DNA of 64,000 nt from the NCBI GenBank assembly GCA_963921425.1, contig OY992837.1, forward strand, positions 17,519,896 to 17,583,895, written 5' to 3'. Source of the stretch: Dryas octopetala (taxonomy: Eukaryota > Streptophyta > Magnoliopsida > Rosales > Rosaceae). A model generated the notes under the pieces. It did not search any database. It saw only the letters and a list, made by a program, of their open reading frames with translations, and was not told the origin of the DNA. Below are positions 35,725 to 47,341 of this stretch, piece by piece (position 1 is the first letter of the stretch; each line of letters starts with the position of its first letter). A program made the position numbers and the translations under genes.

Positions 35725-35929
35725 CTGGTTCCTCCTGGTTCCTGGCCTTCCAAGGCCACCACCTGGTTCCTCCTAGTCGCCTCGCCTCGCCCTCGAAGCT
35801 CTCTGAACTTTTGGCAGTGGGATATCCACCTCTATAATGATTAAATTATAGGGAAAAAGGATATCCACCTCTATCTCTATCTCAATTTTCTTTTTCTAAT
35901 ATCTTCTATTTGTAGTCATTTTCAACTTT

Positions 35930-36320
35930 TACCCTATGAGAAGTTGATTGGCAGTGGTAATTAATTATTAATTGCTACTGTTTGGAAATGACAATCATTG
36001 TTACTGTGGGACAGTAATTATTTAAATTGTAAAAATACTCTATTAATTGTCACTGTTTGGCAGCGGCAAACATTGTTACTGTCACACAGTGACAATTATT
36101 GCCGGCAGCATGGCCGGACAGTGTGACAGTGGCAATTTGCATAGTTTCAAAAAAAAATTCATAAAAAAAACATAAAGTGGACTTATTTGTACAAAGTATG
36201 GACGTTATTTATACAAAATGGACCTATTTATCATTTCAACTTTTAGGTGGGTTTTTTTTTTTTTTTTTTTTTTGGTACAAAGGGCTCTAAAATGGACTTT
36301 TTAGCAATTTACTTAATTTT
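35930..36320. repeat. Unclassified repeat, inverted partner of 24781-25130
   Basis: Contains GTTACTGTGGGACAGTAA, CTATTAATTGTCACTG, GTGGACTTATTTGTACAAAG and CAACTTTTAGGTGGG in the order and orientation opposite to 24781-25130. Possibly the end of the same unknown element family. Confidence 0.55.
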
Positions 36321-36859
36321 TAATTGCCCATTATATTGTAGGTCTTTGTTTCTTCAATGTTCAATATTCGAATTTGAGGTTTAAGATCGAATTAAGGTCT
36401 AATATTTGGGTTCATAATTTTTTTGTCTTGATTTAGAGTGAGAGATTCAACCTTAGCTCTAGAAGAAGGGTAAAAAGCAACTAAAATTAACTTTACCAAC
36501 TTCAATTATTTTTTGGGTTTGATTTGAATTTAACCAACTACATTGATAACATGAGATTGAACAAATAAAATTAGAAGAAGTAAAAATAAAATAGAATTTT
36601 ACCATATATGCTATATTTTGTATCGGGGGAAATGAGTCGGGTCGAGACTATATCGGCCAAACAACTGACCCACCTGACCAATCGACCTTAGTGAATTTTT
36701 ATAGTGGGTCGGTTGATAGTTGGGCATCCAACTTTGTCGATTGGTGCAACCGACAACCGACCCAATATTTTTTTTTCCCCACAATCCCACATTCCTAATA
36801 AAGGCTAAAGCTTGACTCCAATCTCTCCACCTCAGTCTGCCCACCTCCAATCCTTCTCC

Positions 36860-36892
36860 TCCACCTCCACCTCCACCTCCACCTCCAATCTA
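36860..36892. repeat. (CCACCT)n short tandem repeat
   Basis: About five hexamer units. Confidence 0.8.
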
Positions 36893-37091
36893 TTTTCATG
36901 TAGAAGATATGTGCTTGACTACTTAACAACCATCTTCAATGTGTACAAGAGTAACTGAACCTATAAGTTCTTGCAAGCAATTCATCATTTAGACTCCCTA
37001 AAGCTCTGAAATTTTGCAAACACATAAAACCCATTTGGGTAAACTCAACCACAAGTTCCACACAATTCTCTAATTCCAATGCAAGCACCAT

Positions 37092-37349
37092 CTAAGCCTC
37101 CGGCGACGGCATTCTCTTGGCTTTCTTCTTCTTCTCCAACACCGCCTTGGCGAAAGCCTCCACAATTCGCTGCTATGACTCCAAAATCATCTCGATCCAC
37201 TTCATCTACATCTCTATACGCATGGTCTCGATCTCCATAGCCATCTCCATCTTCATCTGCTCCATCCTCGCAAACCCATCTCCCAAAACCTTTATGGCCG
37301 ACACCATCTACGCTGCTATTGCCAATTCCATTGCTACCTCCATCAACAT
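37092..37349 (-). pseudogene. Trihelix transcription factor C-terminal fragment
   Basis: The minus-strand frame reads AIKVLGDGFARMEQMKMEMA then MEIETMRIEM, WIEMILES, QRIVEAFAKAV and EKKKKAKRMPSPEA before a stop. This is the C-terminal coiled coil I associate with plant trihelix factors of the ASIL/ENAP type. Three in-frame stops interrupt it and the DNA-binding domain is absent. It sits inside the inverted-end element at 36624-37668, so capture by a transposon is likely. Confidence 0.55.
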
Positions 37350-37826
37350 TGAGTTTTAACAGTAAGTTTCATTTTCTGTTTTGCTTAATTTGACTCACCG
37401 AGAACTCAAGCCAGAACGCACACACACAAGCACACAACCCAAACTCTCTCTCACACACACACCCCAAGCTACCCAAAGGCCCAAAATAATTCCCAGTCGG
37501 GTCGGTTGTCCGCATTTCACCTATTTTCAAAACTGACAACCGAACCGACTTCACCGAGTTGAGTGAGAACAATTGAACCAATTTTTGTGGGTCGGTTGTC
37601 GGTTGCAACCAACTGAAATTCGGGTTGGTTTTGGGTCCATAGTCAGGTAAAAACCGACCCATTCCCAGCATATTATTTTGTTTTTATTTTTGATAAGTTA
37701 TCATAAGATGGCAAACCCGAATCCATCATATCGCAACACGTGGCACTCTTTAACGCCGATTTTCAAACTCCCTCACCGATCTGTATCGTGACTCTATCCC
37801 TTCCCTCCATCCCAACTACCTCCACA

Positions 37827-37827
<1 letters not shown>

Positions 37828-37880
<53 letters not shown>
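37828..37880. repeat. (CT)n microsatellite in PTPMT1 5' region
   Basis: About 26 CT units roughly 520 bp before the start codon; CT tracts are common in plant 5' untranslated regions. Confidence 0.85.
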
Positions 37881-37882
<2 letters not shown>

Positions 37883-38397
37883 TTTTGCGTCCGTCCGCTT
37901 TCAGAGTTTGTTGAGCGAAAGGTGGAGTGGAACCTTAGCCTATCATCTCATTCAAGCAATTTCTAGGGTTAGGGTTTCCCAATATTCCCTGCAATTCCCA
38001 AATCCCATTTGATCCCCCCGATTTCAACGATCGTCGGCCAGTCAGGCTCCTCGATCGCACCCGCATCGTCCTCGGCTCTTTCTCACCGTCCGATCGAGCC
38101 CCTTTTAGCAAAATATGGTCGCGATTTCTCCCGGGATTTTCATGTACTCTTTCCTCAAATCAAATTTGCTCCCGATCCTTCATTTTTCTTTCAGTTTCAG
38201 AAATTATAGGTGTTCTCGCAGGATTTTGTAAATTTTTTCTGTAAATAAGGGAAAATTGGGGGTTTTTTTTATTTTTTTTTTTCATATGGTTTTTGTTGTG
38301 TGATGGTTGTTTGTATGTAAATATTTGGGAAAATTAGGGTTTGTGTTGAATTTGTGGTGTAATTGTGATTAATTTCGTACGAGTTTAAATTGAGGCT

Positions 38398-40994
38398 ATG
38401 TATATTGAGGAATTGAAAGAAGGGGAACAAGGGAATTTATGCCCTGGAAATAGCGATTTTGTGAGCAGGAGCATCGTTGGTTTGGATGCGAAACGGGTGT
38501 TGATCGGTGCAGGGGCTCGTGCGCTGTTTTACCCGACTCTGCTTTACAATGTAATTAGGAATAAGCTTCAGGCTGAGTTTCGGTGGTGGGATAAGGTCGA
38601 CGAGGTACAATATATAATCTTTTAGTGCTCGCTTCTGTTTGTATTTATTTATTTGCCATATATATCTAAATTGTATACTGGATTAATTTTTTAGGTGTTG
38701 GTTTCATTTTCGATTTATGATTTTGAAGGGATAACATGTGGGAACTTATGTCTTAATGTTATTTATGAATGGGGTTTATTTCTGATCTGCCCTTTTCTCT
38801 TGTGTGGTTGTTTTTCCTTTTGCTGCAATTGTGAATTCATTTGCAAAACTTCTAATAATTCTGTTTTCAGTTTGTATTGTTAGGTGCAGTTCCATTCCCT
38901 ACTGATGTGCCCCGCTTAAAGGAGGTCGGAGTTCGTGGAGTCATCACACTTAATGAGCCATATGAGACTTTGGTTCCAACATCGCTTTATCATGTTAGTG
39001 TTTTCCCCTCGAGGTCCCATTGCACCACAGTATGCTTGTTGAATTTTGCATAGTGAAAGTTCACTTGCTTTGGAGATTAGTTGATGCATTTTTCTTTGGA
39101 TGAAATGTTATTGCTGCTCTGTAATAATCTTCTTTGCGCAACATGTGTAGTACTCTACAGGGTTAGGGGTTGATGTCTTACTGCACTTTTGTTTGTATTT
39201 ATATGTGAGCTGTGGGGATTAAACTGACTCGGTTCATGTCTGTACTTGACTAGTACGATTTGGAATTTTGTTATGTTCTTTTCAGTTTCATTTATTTCTT
39301 GGGTTCCACTCTATTTTCCAGGTGGTTGTTTAGGTACCCATATATATATATGACGTACTATTAAATTTTTGGCAGTCTCATGGCATCAACCATCTGGTGA
39401 TCCCTACAAGAGACTACTGCTTTGCACCATCACTGGGTGATACGTGTCAAGCTGTTGACTTCATTCTTGGTAAGCATTCTTGCAACTTCATTTGATTATA
39501 TTTGGGGGGGGATTAGTGTTGTCATGATATTTCTACTTATGTTTACTGGGATGCAAACTTTGTTAGTTTTCTTTGAAGGTCTAATTCTAATTTCCAAGAT
39601 GTTTTCCTCCACAGAAGACAATTAATCGATGATATGATTTTTCTTTATTGGGGGGGGGGGGGGGGGGGGGGGATTAGTGTTGTCATGATATTTCTACTTA
39701 TGTTTACTGGGATGCAAACTTTGTTAGTTTTCTTTGAAGGTCTAATTCTAATTTCCAAGATGTTTTCCTCCACAGAAGACAATTAATCGATGATATGATT
39801 TTTCTTTATTGTGTAGAAAATGCATTAAGTGGACAAACAACATATGTTCACTGTAAAGCTGGACGGGGGCGTAGTACTACCATTGTTATTTGTTACCTGG
39901 TTAGTGCTAGACTCAGAAAATAACAAATTACTTGAAGATTGGCAGCTTTTCTAATCTATCCTTTATATAGGTCCAACACAAGCAGATGACACCTGATTCT
40001 GCCTATGATTATTTGAAGTCAATTCGGCCAAGGGTGCTTTTAGCCTCTGCTCAGTGGCAGGTAACTTTTACAACTTATCTGGAATTTGCGCCCACATTGT
40101 GGGCTCAATCTCCCTGCTGTTTGGTGTTTGGAACTCTGGAAGTTGTGCGTTCATTTTTCTTTTGTAGGACTGCTTAGTGATTTCTTGTGTAGTTGGTATT
40201 TTGGGTGGTCGTAATTGAACGCTACAATTTGATCAGTGAACCTGCAAATTTTTTGTTAAAACTTTAAAGTTTAATTAGAAATGGTATTATAAATTTTTAT
40301 TGTTATTGGTGTAGTGAGCAAAACATATGGTGTGAATGGAACTACCCTTTCTTTTTTAGCTGTGTTTTATTTTACATTGTAGTTCCATTTCTGCTCCTGT
40401 GCTCCATGTTCATCAAGATTGTTAGGTGAATGATAGATAAAGTGATGGCTAGAATAATCTTAGTAGCCTCTGTTGTTCATCTTGGGAGATATTATGCTGT
40501 AGAACGATTTGCCTAAGATTTACATTGATTAGAAGGATGATCTAATCCTACCATTAATTTGACTTTTACTTTTCTTTCTAAGCTCTTCTTTGATGGTTTT
40601 GCAGGCTGTCCAGGAGTACTACTATTTTAAGGTGAAGAAAGCTGTTGTTCACAGCCACATGACCCGTCTAATGATGAAGTCCCTGCATTCTGCTGCATCA
40701 CATGATCTTGTTCCATTTGATGAGGGCTCCATAGTAGTGGTAACAGAATCAGATCTTGAAGGATATGATGCGAATGGCCAATCAGGTGCTCTGAGAAGTA
40801 ACATATGGACAGACTTAAGCGTGGTCTATCAAGTTCGAGTAGCTGGTCAGGCAGCTCTGGAAAGATTATCATGCCTGTGGCTCCGCTGCCAGGCCCACCA
40901 GAAGATTTCAGGAGAGAAGTTGGGCAGGGAAAGCAGCTGCTCGATCAGGGCCGATCATCTGGGAGGCATTAGTGTGGACATACAAGTGTACTGA
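38398..40994 (+). CDS. PTPMT1: PTPMT1-type dual-specificity phosphatase (phosphatidylglycerophosphate phosphatase)
   Basis: Six exons: 38398-38604, 38871-38993, 39376-39469, 39817-39899, 39971-40060 and 40605-40994. All junctions are GT-AG and phases agree; 328 aa. It starts MYIEELKEGEQ and ends GGISVDIQVY, as the Arabidopsis homologue does. The catalytic P-loop is HCKAGRGRS (Cys-x5-Arg) in exon 4; the general-acid region TRDYCFAPS is in exon 3. RALFYPTLLYNVIRNK near residues 41-56 is a family signature. The enzyme removes phosphate from phosphatidylglycerophosphate in mitochondria on the route to cardiolipin, and plant members may also act on phosphoinositides. The long C-terminal extension (exon 6) is usual for plant members. 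Intron 3 carries a 139-bp duplication (see 39504-39811). Confidence 0.92.
39504..39811. repeat. Identical tandem duplication with long poly-G runs inside PTPMT1 intron 3
   Basis: The 139-bp unit starting ATTAGTGTTGTCATG occurs at 39512-39650 and 39673-39811 with no difference seen. The first copy follows 8 G, the second 23 G (39650-39672). The second copy ends at the exon 4 acceptor. Either slippage-driven duplication or an assembly artefact. Confidence 0.9.
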
Positions 40995-41968
40995 GGAAAA
41001 CCTCGGAAAATGTATATAAGATGTTTGCCAAGTGTTGCTTTATATTTCTTTCTCGTACATAAAATGGCAAATAATGTTCCATTTGGCTGCACTAAACTGT
41101 GTTTTTCTTTTCCCCTGTAAATTGAGTCGTTGCGTTATTGTGAATCAAAATGGAAGAGAGTTGAGCTTTATTGTCCAGAGTACATATAGTTTCGTAATTT
41201 TGGTGTGAGATGTTAGGGAAGGACCTTCAAAAGCACTCAGAAAGCTACATAATACTTGTGTTATGACCACCATATCTTATTTAGATGCTTAACCAGATGT
41301 TTCTACAAATGGTTGTCGCAATCCTCTGGTCTTCTGAGAGTGAATGGTGCATATACAAAGTCAAGGTTGTTATGGGCACTGAATTATATCTTTGCCATTT
41401 TAAGAACAAAGTGACAGCTTTCCACAATGCTCTCCCACCAAGAACAAGTTTCGTGTGTACATGGATATGATCATCATGCAGCATCACAATTGATCTTGCA
41501 ACTTTATTCTCATTTCTATAAATAGTCGGTATATTTCTACCGGTACGCAAACAACTATGCATAAAAAGTGTTAAGATGTAAGGCATGAGGTAGTCACTAT
41601 CAGGATTGTTTTAGATTTCCATTCAATTATCATTCCAGTATAAAGCATAAACATTAAATGGTAAATACAAAAAACTTTACCATAAACCTCAAAACTACGT
41701 TATTTTACGTACAAGCATAATATCAACACTCAAAACATAAGCAGCAAATTCTATTTCATATATTAAATGATAATTCTTTTAGGGCCAATCGTGCCTAGTA
41801 TTCATCATTATTGTCTGAGATATGTCCTTGCACTTTTGATGTATATATCCATGAATATTAGTATAACTACATATGGCAGGGCTCCAGTGACTGAGGGGCA
41901 AAGAATATATAGCAATTACTGTACACACAGAGCATCCCACCAATCATAACCTAATGTTTTAATCTGTA
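40995..41968. other. 3' flank of PTPMT1 and spacer to the thioesterase remnant
   Basis: Holds the phosphatase 3' untranslated region. No other gene recognised. Confidence 0.5.
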
Positions 41969-42985
41969 TCAATCATGAGGCACTGACTTGTTCTCTGTGA
42001 GCCCAAGAAGTTCACTGAAGAAACTCTTGACCTGTAAGGGCCACCTGTATGATGATGACCCTTCTAGCACAACTTCAATTGATGCTTTCTCATCAAATTG
42101 AGGCACTACTTCTACTTTCTTCACATTGCTTCCCACAACTCCATCTTCAACTCCACTCACCTCCTTGTTTCCATTCTTTGTTGGTGCTGAGTCATTCAAG
42201 CAAGGCACCACATGCTTCTTCATATCGCTCTCGGAGATTCCACGATGACTTCCTGGAACACTGATGTACTTGACGCTGCCAGCTTCATCCAAGGTTCTCA
42301 AACCATTCCAGTCCTCAGTGTAGAGATTGGTCTGCATAAAAATAAGTGAAAACTAAGATGGATTTATGCTTAAAGCACTAAAGCAAACTTTGTGATACAT
42401 CAAACTTGAATGTACTGATAAGTGGCTAATTATGAGGGTGTTGTATGGCCTTGACTTAAATTGCTGAACTGCAACAAACATTTTTAAAATCAGGAAGGGT
42501 AACATGATGATTTTTTTTTCTAAAAAAAATTCAAGAGAATAATCAACAAAGACAAATTGAGATATCTCCATGCCCATATCAAATAGTTTCCACTGATTTC
42601 ACCAAAAAAAAAAAAAAAAAGTTTCCACTGAGGAAATATGTGCTAGCGGGACCATGACATTTGATCTTGATAGTCATAATCTACAATCTTTCTAAATTGT
42701 TTCTAAGGCTTCAGATTATTCTTAATTGGTTGTCCACCTCTAGACTCAATGCAATGACTAGAAACAATCTGATGGTTATTTTCTTTCACATTCTCAATTA
42801 TGCTCAGGATATGTTCAATCTCAAACAAGAGCTTTCACTGGGAGCTTCAAGAAAATTTTCTATGAGCAGCATATTGTCTCACTGATGGTTATCACGAAAG
42901 TCCCAAAATAGAATGTCACTGTGGAACAGAGGTTTCAGCTATCATTTTTCAGAAAATAAAAGCGAGTACATCAGAAATTGTAGTG

Positions 42986-42986
<1 letters not shown>

Positions 42987-43018
<32 letters not shown>
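42987..43018. repeat. Poly-T run
   Basis: About 31 T in an intron of the thioesterase remnant. Confidence 0.9.
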
Positions 43019-43022
<4 letters not shown>

Positions 43023-43813
43023 TTAAATAACTATGTCCCTTAAAGATGTGAATCAGCACCTTGATCAGATATTCAGGTTGATACCACCAGAAATTAGTAG
43101 TATTACCTGTTGTGGACGTAAAATTGATTTGAAGGCATCATCGTTGTAATATCCAAACCACTACGTTTCCTTAGGTATTAAAACAGCGTCCTACTCAAAC
43201 TGTAGAAAATACAAAATTAAGATGGACATAAGCAAGTATGCTTTATTAGCTAAACTAAATTATTCTCCTGGAATCTAAAAAGAGATTTTAAGTAATGTTA
43301 CTGCAGAGAAAGATATCTTTTCCAACTTACCATGATAGGCACCGGGTTCTGTAAGCTACTAAACCTTTCCTTGTAAGTGGGGTTTCTCTCATTAGGGAGT
43401 TCATTGTTGAGTTTTGGAAGAAACTTGCATTTCCCTAAATAGTCAGACAAAGTCTGGAAACGAATTGATGATCCGGATGCTTAGTTTTACAGCTATTATA
43501 ACCAAACAGAGATATAATCATTGGTGAAAAATTATGAATGCATACATGACTTTGGTTATAGGACAAATGGAAATAGAGCGCATGAAAGCTACTTCATATG
43601 GTGAAATTCATCCCAAGTATAACCCAGTGAACACAAACAACCTTTTAACATTTGGTTAACACAAAGATGAAAAGGAAGAAAACAAAGCAGCAGACTTTTG
43701 ATTTCAGTGAACTTATGATTACAATGTTAGTTGAATGTATTGATAGCATAAGAATATGAAGTGAAAAAAGGCTCATTAAATGTCTCTAATGCTCCAACAC
43801 AGTTAGGCACTCA

Positions 43814-44530
<717 letters not shown>

Positions 44531-44900
44531 CCTGTATCAATAATCCAGAATCACAAGGCCATATCTCTGCCTAATGGTGCTTACTGTTTTGTATATATAC
44601 TTCAAGCACTGTTGGCCTCTGATATGGACATGGCTGGGCACAGTTACATGCAATTTTAAGGAACAGAATGGTCTCATCATCAAATCCTTGCCCAATCAAA
44701 TATTTACCAATGGCATCATTGAGAATAAAAGAGCTACTACTTGAAACTTGATTAATCCATTCAACCAAAGTCTTGTGCATGACTGTTGCAAGAACTAGTA
44801 CTGATAGGTTCCTTTCCTGTTATTAGCTCAAGAAGCAATCCATAGTTATGCACATTCTTCCTCACAAAATCTGACTCCCAGACTCCTCTAACAGCCCTGA
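44531..44900 (-). pseudogene. BIR-like LRR receptor kinase fragment (C-lobe)
   Basis: 44571-44780 reads KTLVEWINQVSSSSSFILND, then AIGKYLIGQGFDDETILFLK and IACNCAQPCPYQRPTVLEVY. This matches the end of the kinase domain of BIR1/BIR2-type inactive LRR receptor kinases. Upstream, in another frame, VRKNVHNYGLLLELITGKEP continues the match. A frameshift separates the two parts and nothing earlier in the gene is present. The living family regulates BAK1 at the plasma membrane. Confidence 0.7.
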
Positions 44901-45075
44901 ACCAGTGTCATTACTTAATTTGGGTACACAAACATTACTCTTCCACGATTTGATGTAATTGTGTCTCCAAAGTTGGATAATTGAGTTAAACCAATCTTCT
45001 ATTCTTTTCTCCCCACTTTCGAAACAAAGGGTTTGTTAATTTTCACTTTCTAGAATACTCAATCAGAAATGTGTT

Positions 45076-47205
45076 CTAAATGCCATCTAGAACACTACCA
45101 ACAGCTTGAAAAATAATGTAAGCTAAATTTTCATCAGCAGCAGTGATAACAGTGCTGGCTTCTCTGACTTCAATCAGGGCTTGGTTAGGCTCATGGATAT
45201 GTAGTACAGGAGCATTTTCTGATTCAGAACCACTTGTCGCTTCTCTAAGAGTCCCCTTGATGCCCCTGTTTGATAACACAGTCAAAAGCCTTTCCAAATC
45301 AGGTGAACCCCAGTGTACCAGCGGTCTACTCACTGATGACTCGTGCACATTTCCAGAGAATAACCATTGTTTGCCATGCTCTATCAAGAGCTCTCCCTTT
45401 AACCTTGTCATGTTAATGTTTTCCTGTTTCAACTTCCTCCAATCGAACTGGGAAGCCAAGTCTGTTGCAATCTCTAGTTCTGAATTGTCCTTCAAGCTTG
45501 GTATAAGTAATGTTTCATTAACGCAGTAGTGAAAGGTGGAAAATGAATCTGATTTTGAAGAGCTAATCTGCTTCAAATCCTTGGGGAATACCAGACCAAC
45601 TTTTGGTTGCAATATATTCAGCAACGGTTCAATTTTCTGCAACCTTATCCCAGAGAGAAATGAACATTGAAGAACCTTCATTGCCATTGGCTTGAAAGGC
45701 AGGAGAGCCAGTTCAACATCCAGTCCTCCATTCTCAAGAATGAGTAGTGAGTTGTGATCCCCACACCAGCGACGGAGCAAATGAACAGCAGGACCAAGCC
45801 GCAGACTCCAGTGAGGAGAGAAAACTACGCATGGCTCCTGCCAGTTCAGTAATAATTTAGGTGAATGAACTGCCGGAAACACATGAAGCTTCTTCTCATT
45901 TATGAGCTCGACATGGGCAAACAATGACTGACCAGAAAACAGCTTTTCTTGCCGCTGTTTGCATAGCCATTCAGGTATGATGTTGGTGAAAGCCAATAAT
46001 TCTTCAGCTACTGAAGAAATAATATATATAGGAACCTTCAAATTCGAAACGTCTAGTGAAGCTGATATCTGTTCTAACAGCTGCAGAACAATTCCAAGTT
46101 GACTAATGGGAATAAGGACTGAGCCTCCAGTTTTCACAGAATCAATGACACAGGAGCATATGAAAGCTAGTTTGTCCTGTTCCTCCAAACTCTCATCAAC
46201 ATTAAGGAAAGACTTGGCCAACTCTTGACTATTATTTTCACAATTTCTGAGCGATGACAAATTATGAGTAGCTGGAACGGAGCTATTGTAATCATTCTCA
46301 ACATCTTCCGTAGCATCCAAGAGTGAGAAATCTGAATATATTATAACATCATTCCCTTGAAGAGCAAGGTAATCAAAATTCATTGCATGAGCAGAAACAA
46401 AGATGGAACTTGTAACAAATGCAACGCCTCCCATTGGACCATTTATTGTCCAATTACAAGTGCCTATTTCTAAACCCGAACTGAATGCTTTTATGATCAA
46501 TGTGCTGTTGTAGCAAATTTCCTCAGCATATTTAAGTCTTAGAACCTTGTGCATGCAATCCTTCACATCAGCTGCACTGTACAAGGGCATCCAACCACCC
46601 AGCTCTCCCCCATCTTTGCCTAAAGCTACCTCTCTCAGCGAAGACGGAAGAAGCTTAAGCTCTTCCCACTTCATCCATTGAGGAAAACACGACTCCTCCC
46701 CATGGGGTCCATAAAACTGCCTGATTTCCATATGCATTGAAACAAGGTCCTCCATCAAAAGCTGTCCAAGTCTCGCTGTCGCTTCAGTCACATATATCTT
46801 AGCAGAAAAACCCTTCATTCTAGTAAGAAATGGCAATCCTAGCATACCCATTGGACTTGATATCAATACCACATCAATAAAAGAAGCATTCCATAGGTGC
46901 AAGTTCTTGACAGTTTTGTACCAGGGCTCTGCAAAAATTAAATCATCGGCATCAAGGGGCTTTTCAACTTTTGGTCTCTTCCAAACCAAAAGCTCCTCCA
47001 TATCTAAAGAAGCATTATGGTTTGGGGTACTGGGATTCCCTTTATCTAAGGAACTAGCTTTTGAACTAGATGGAACAGGGGAGAAGATTGTAAGAGCTGA
47101 AAGGTCCAATGGGCAATCCAGTAAAATCCGAAAGCCACATACATTGAGTATATGACATGGTGGGAAATGGTAACCCCCACCTTTGCTCAAACATGTAAAC
47201 TTCAT
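45076..47205 (-). CDS. INTS9: Integrator complex subunit 9 homologue
   Basis: Single uninterrupted frame of 709 aa; start at 47205 (MKFTCLSKGGGYHFPP), the first ATG, which aligns with the plant homologue's start. It ends FQAVGSVLDGI. The N-terminal metallo-beta-lactamase domain (about 1-240) has SPMGMLGLPFL where catalytic relatives carry the zinc-binding HxHxDH, so it is the inactive partner. The beta-CASP domain follows (about 360-560; FSPHWSLRLGPAVHLLRRW). The C-terminal part (about 580-709) is the INTS11-binding region. With INTS11 it forms the nuclear module that cleaves snRNA 3' ends. Length is close to the Arabidopsis protein (about 700 aa). No intron interrupts the coding frame. A 23-G tract lies about 115 bp upstream. 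Confidence 0.9.
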   Translation of the reverse strand: MKFTCLSKGGGYHFPPCHILNVCGFRILLDCPLDLSALTIFSPVPSSSKASSLDKGNPSTPNHNASLDMEELLVWKRPKVEKPLDADDLIFAEPWYKTVKNLHLWNASFIDVVLISSPMGMLGLPFLTRMKGFSAKIYVTEATARLGQLLMEDLVSMHMEIRQFYGPHGEESCFPQWMKWEELKLLPSSLREVALGKDGGELGGWMPLYSAADVKDCMHKVLRLKYAEEICYNSTLIIKAFSSGLEIGTCNWTINGPMGGVAFVTSSIFVSAHAMNFDYLALQGNDVIIYSDFSLLDATEDVENDYNSSVPATHNLSSLRNCENNSQELAKSFLNVDESLEEQDKLAFICSCVIDSVKTGGSVLIPISQLGIVLQLLEQISASLDVSNLKVPIYIISSVAEELLAFTNIIPEWLCKQRQEKLFSGQSLFAHVELINEKKLHVFPAVHSPKLLLNWQEPCVVFSPHWSLRLGPAVHLLRRWCGDHNSLLILENGGLDVELALLPFKPMAMKVLQCSFLSGIRLQKIEPLLNILQPKVGLVFPKDLKQISSSKSDSFSTFHYCVNETLLIPSLKDNSELEIATDLASQFDWRKLKQENINMTRLKGELLIEHGKQWLFSGNVHESSVSRPLVHWGSPDLERLLTVLSNRGIKGTLREATSGSESENAPVLHIHEPNQALIEVREASTVITAADENLAYIIFQAVGSVLDGI

Positions 47206-47305
47206 ACGCACCAAGAAAAGAAAAGACTGGAGCGTCGGCCGAAATGTCGCTTTTTGGAGATAAATATCGGAAATCCCCGATATTGTACTTCAGAGGAAAA
47301 AATTG

Positions 47306-47341
47306 AAAAAAAAAAAAAGGGGGGGGGGGGGGGGGGGGGGG
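47306..47341. repeat. A13-G23 homopolymer pair upstream of INTS9
   Basis: Thirteen A followed by 23 G on the plus strand, that is C23T13 in the direction of INTS9 transcription, about 100 bp before its ATG. Confidence 0.9.

Larger units (their letters stand above)
36624..37668. mobile_element. Putative inverted-end element carrying host sequence
   Basis: The left end reads GGGGGAAATGAGTCGGGTCG and the right end, complemented, GGGAATGGGTCGGTTT. Both flanks carry mirrored subterminal motifs (CAACCGACAACCGACCC at the left, GGGTCGGTTGTCGGTTG at the right). This looks like a hAT-type element but no clean 8-bp target duplication was found. Its interior holds a trihelix-factor fragment (37092-37349), so it may be a gene-capturing element. 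Confidence 0.5.
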
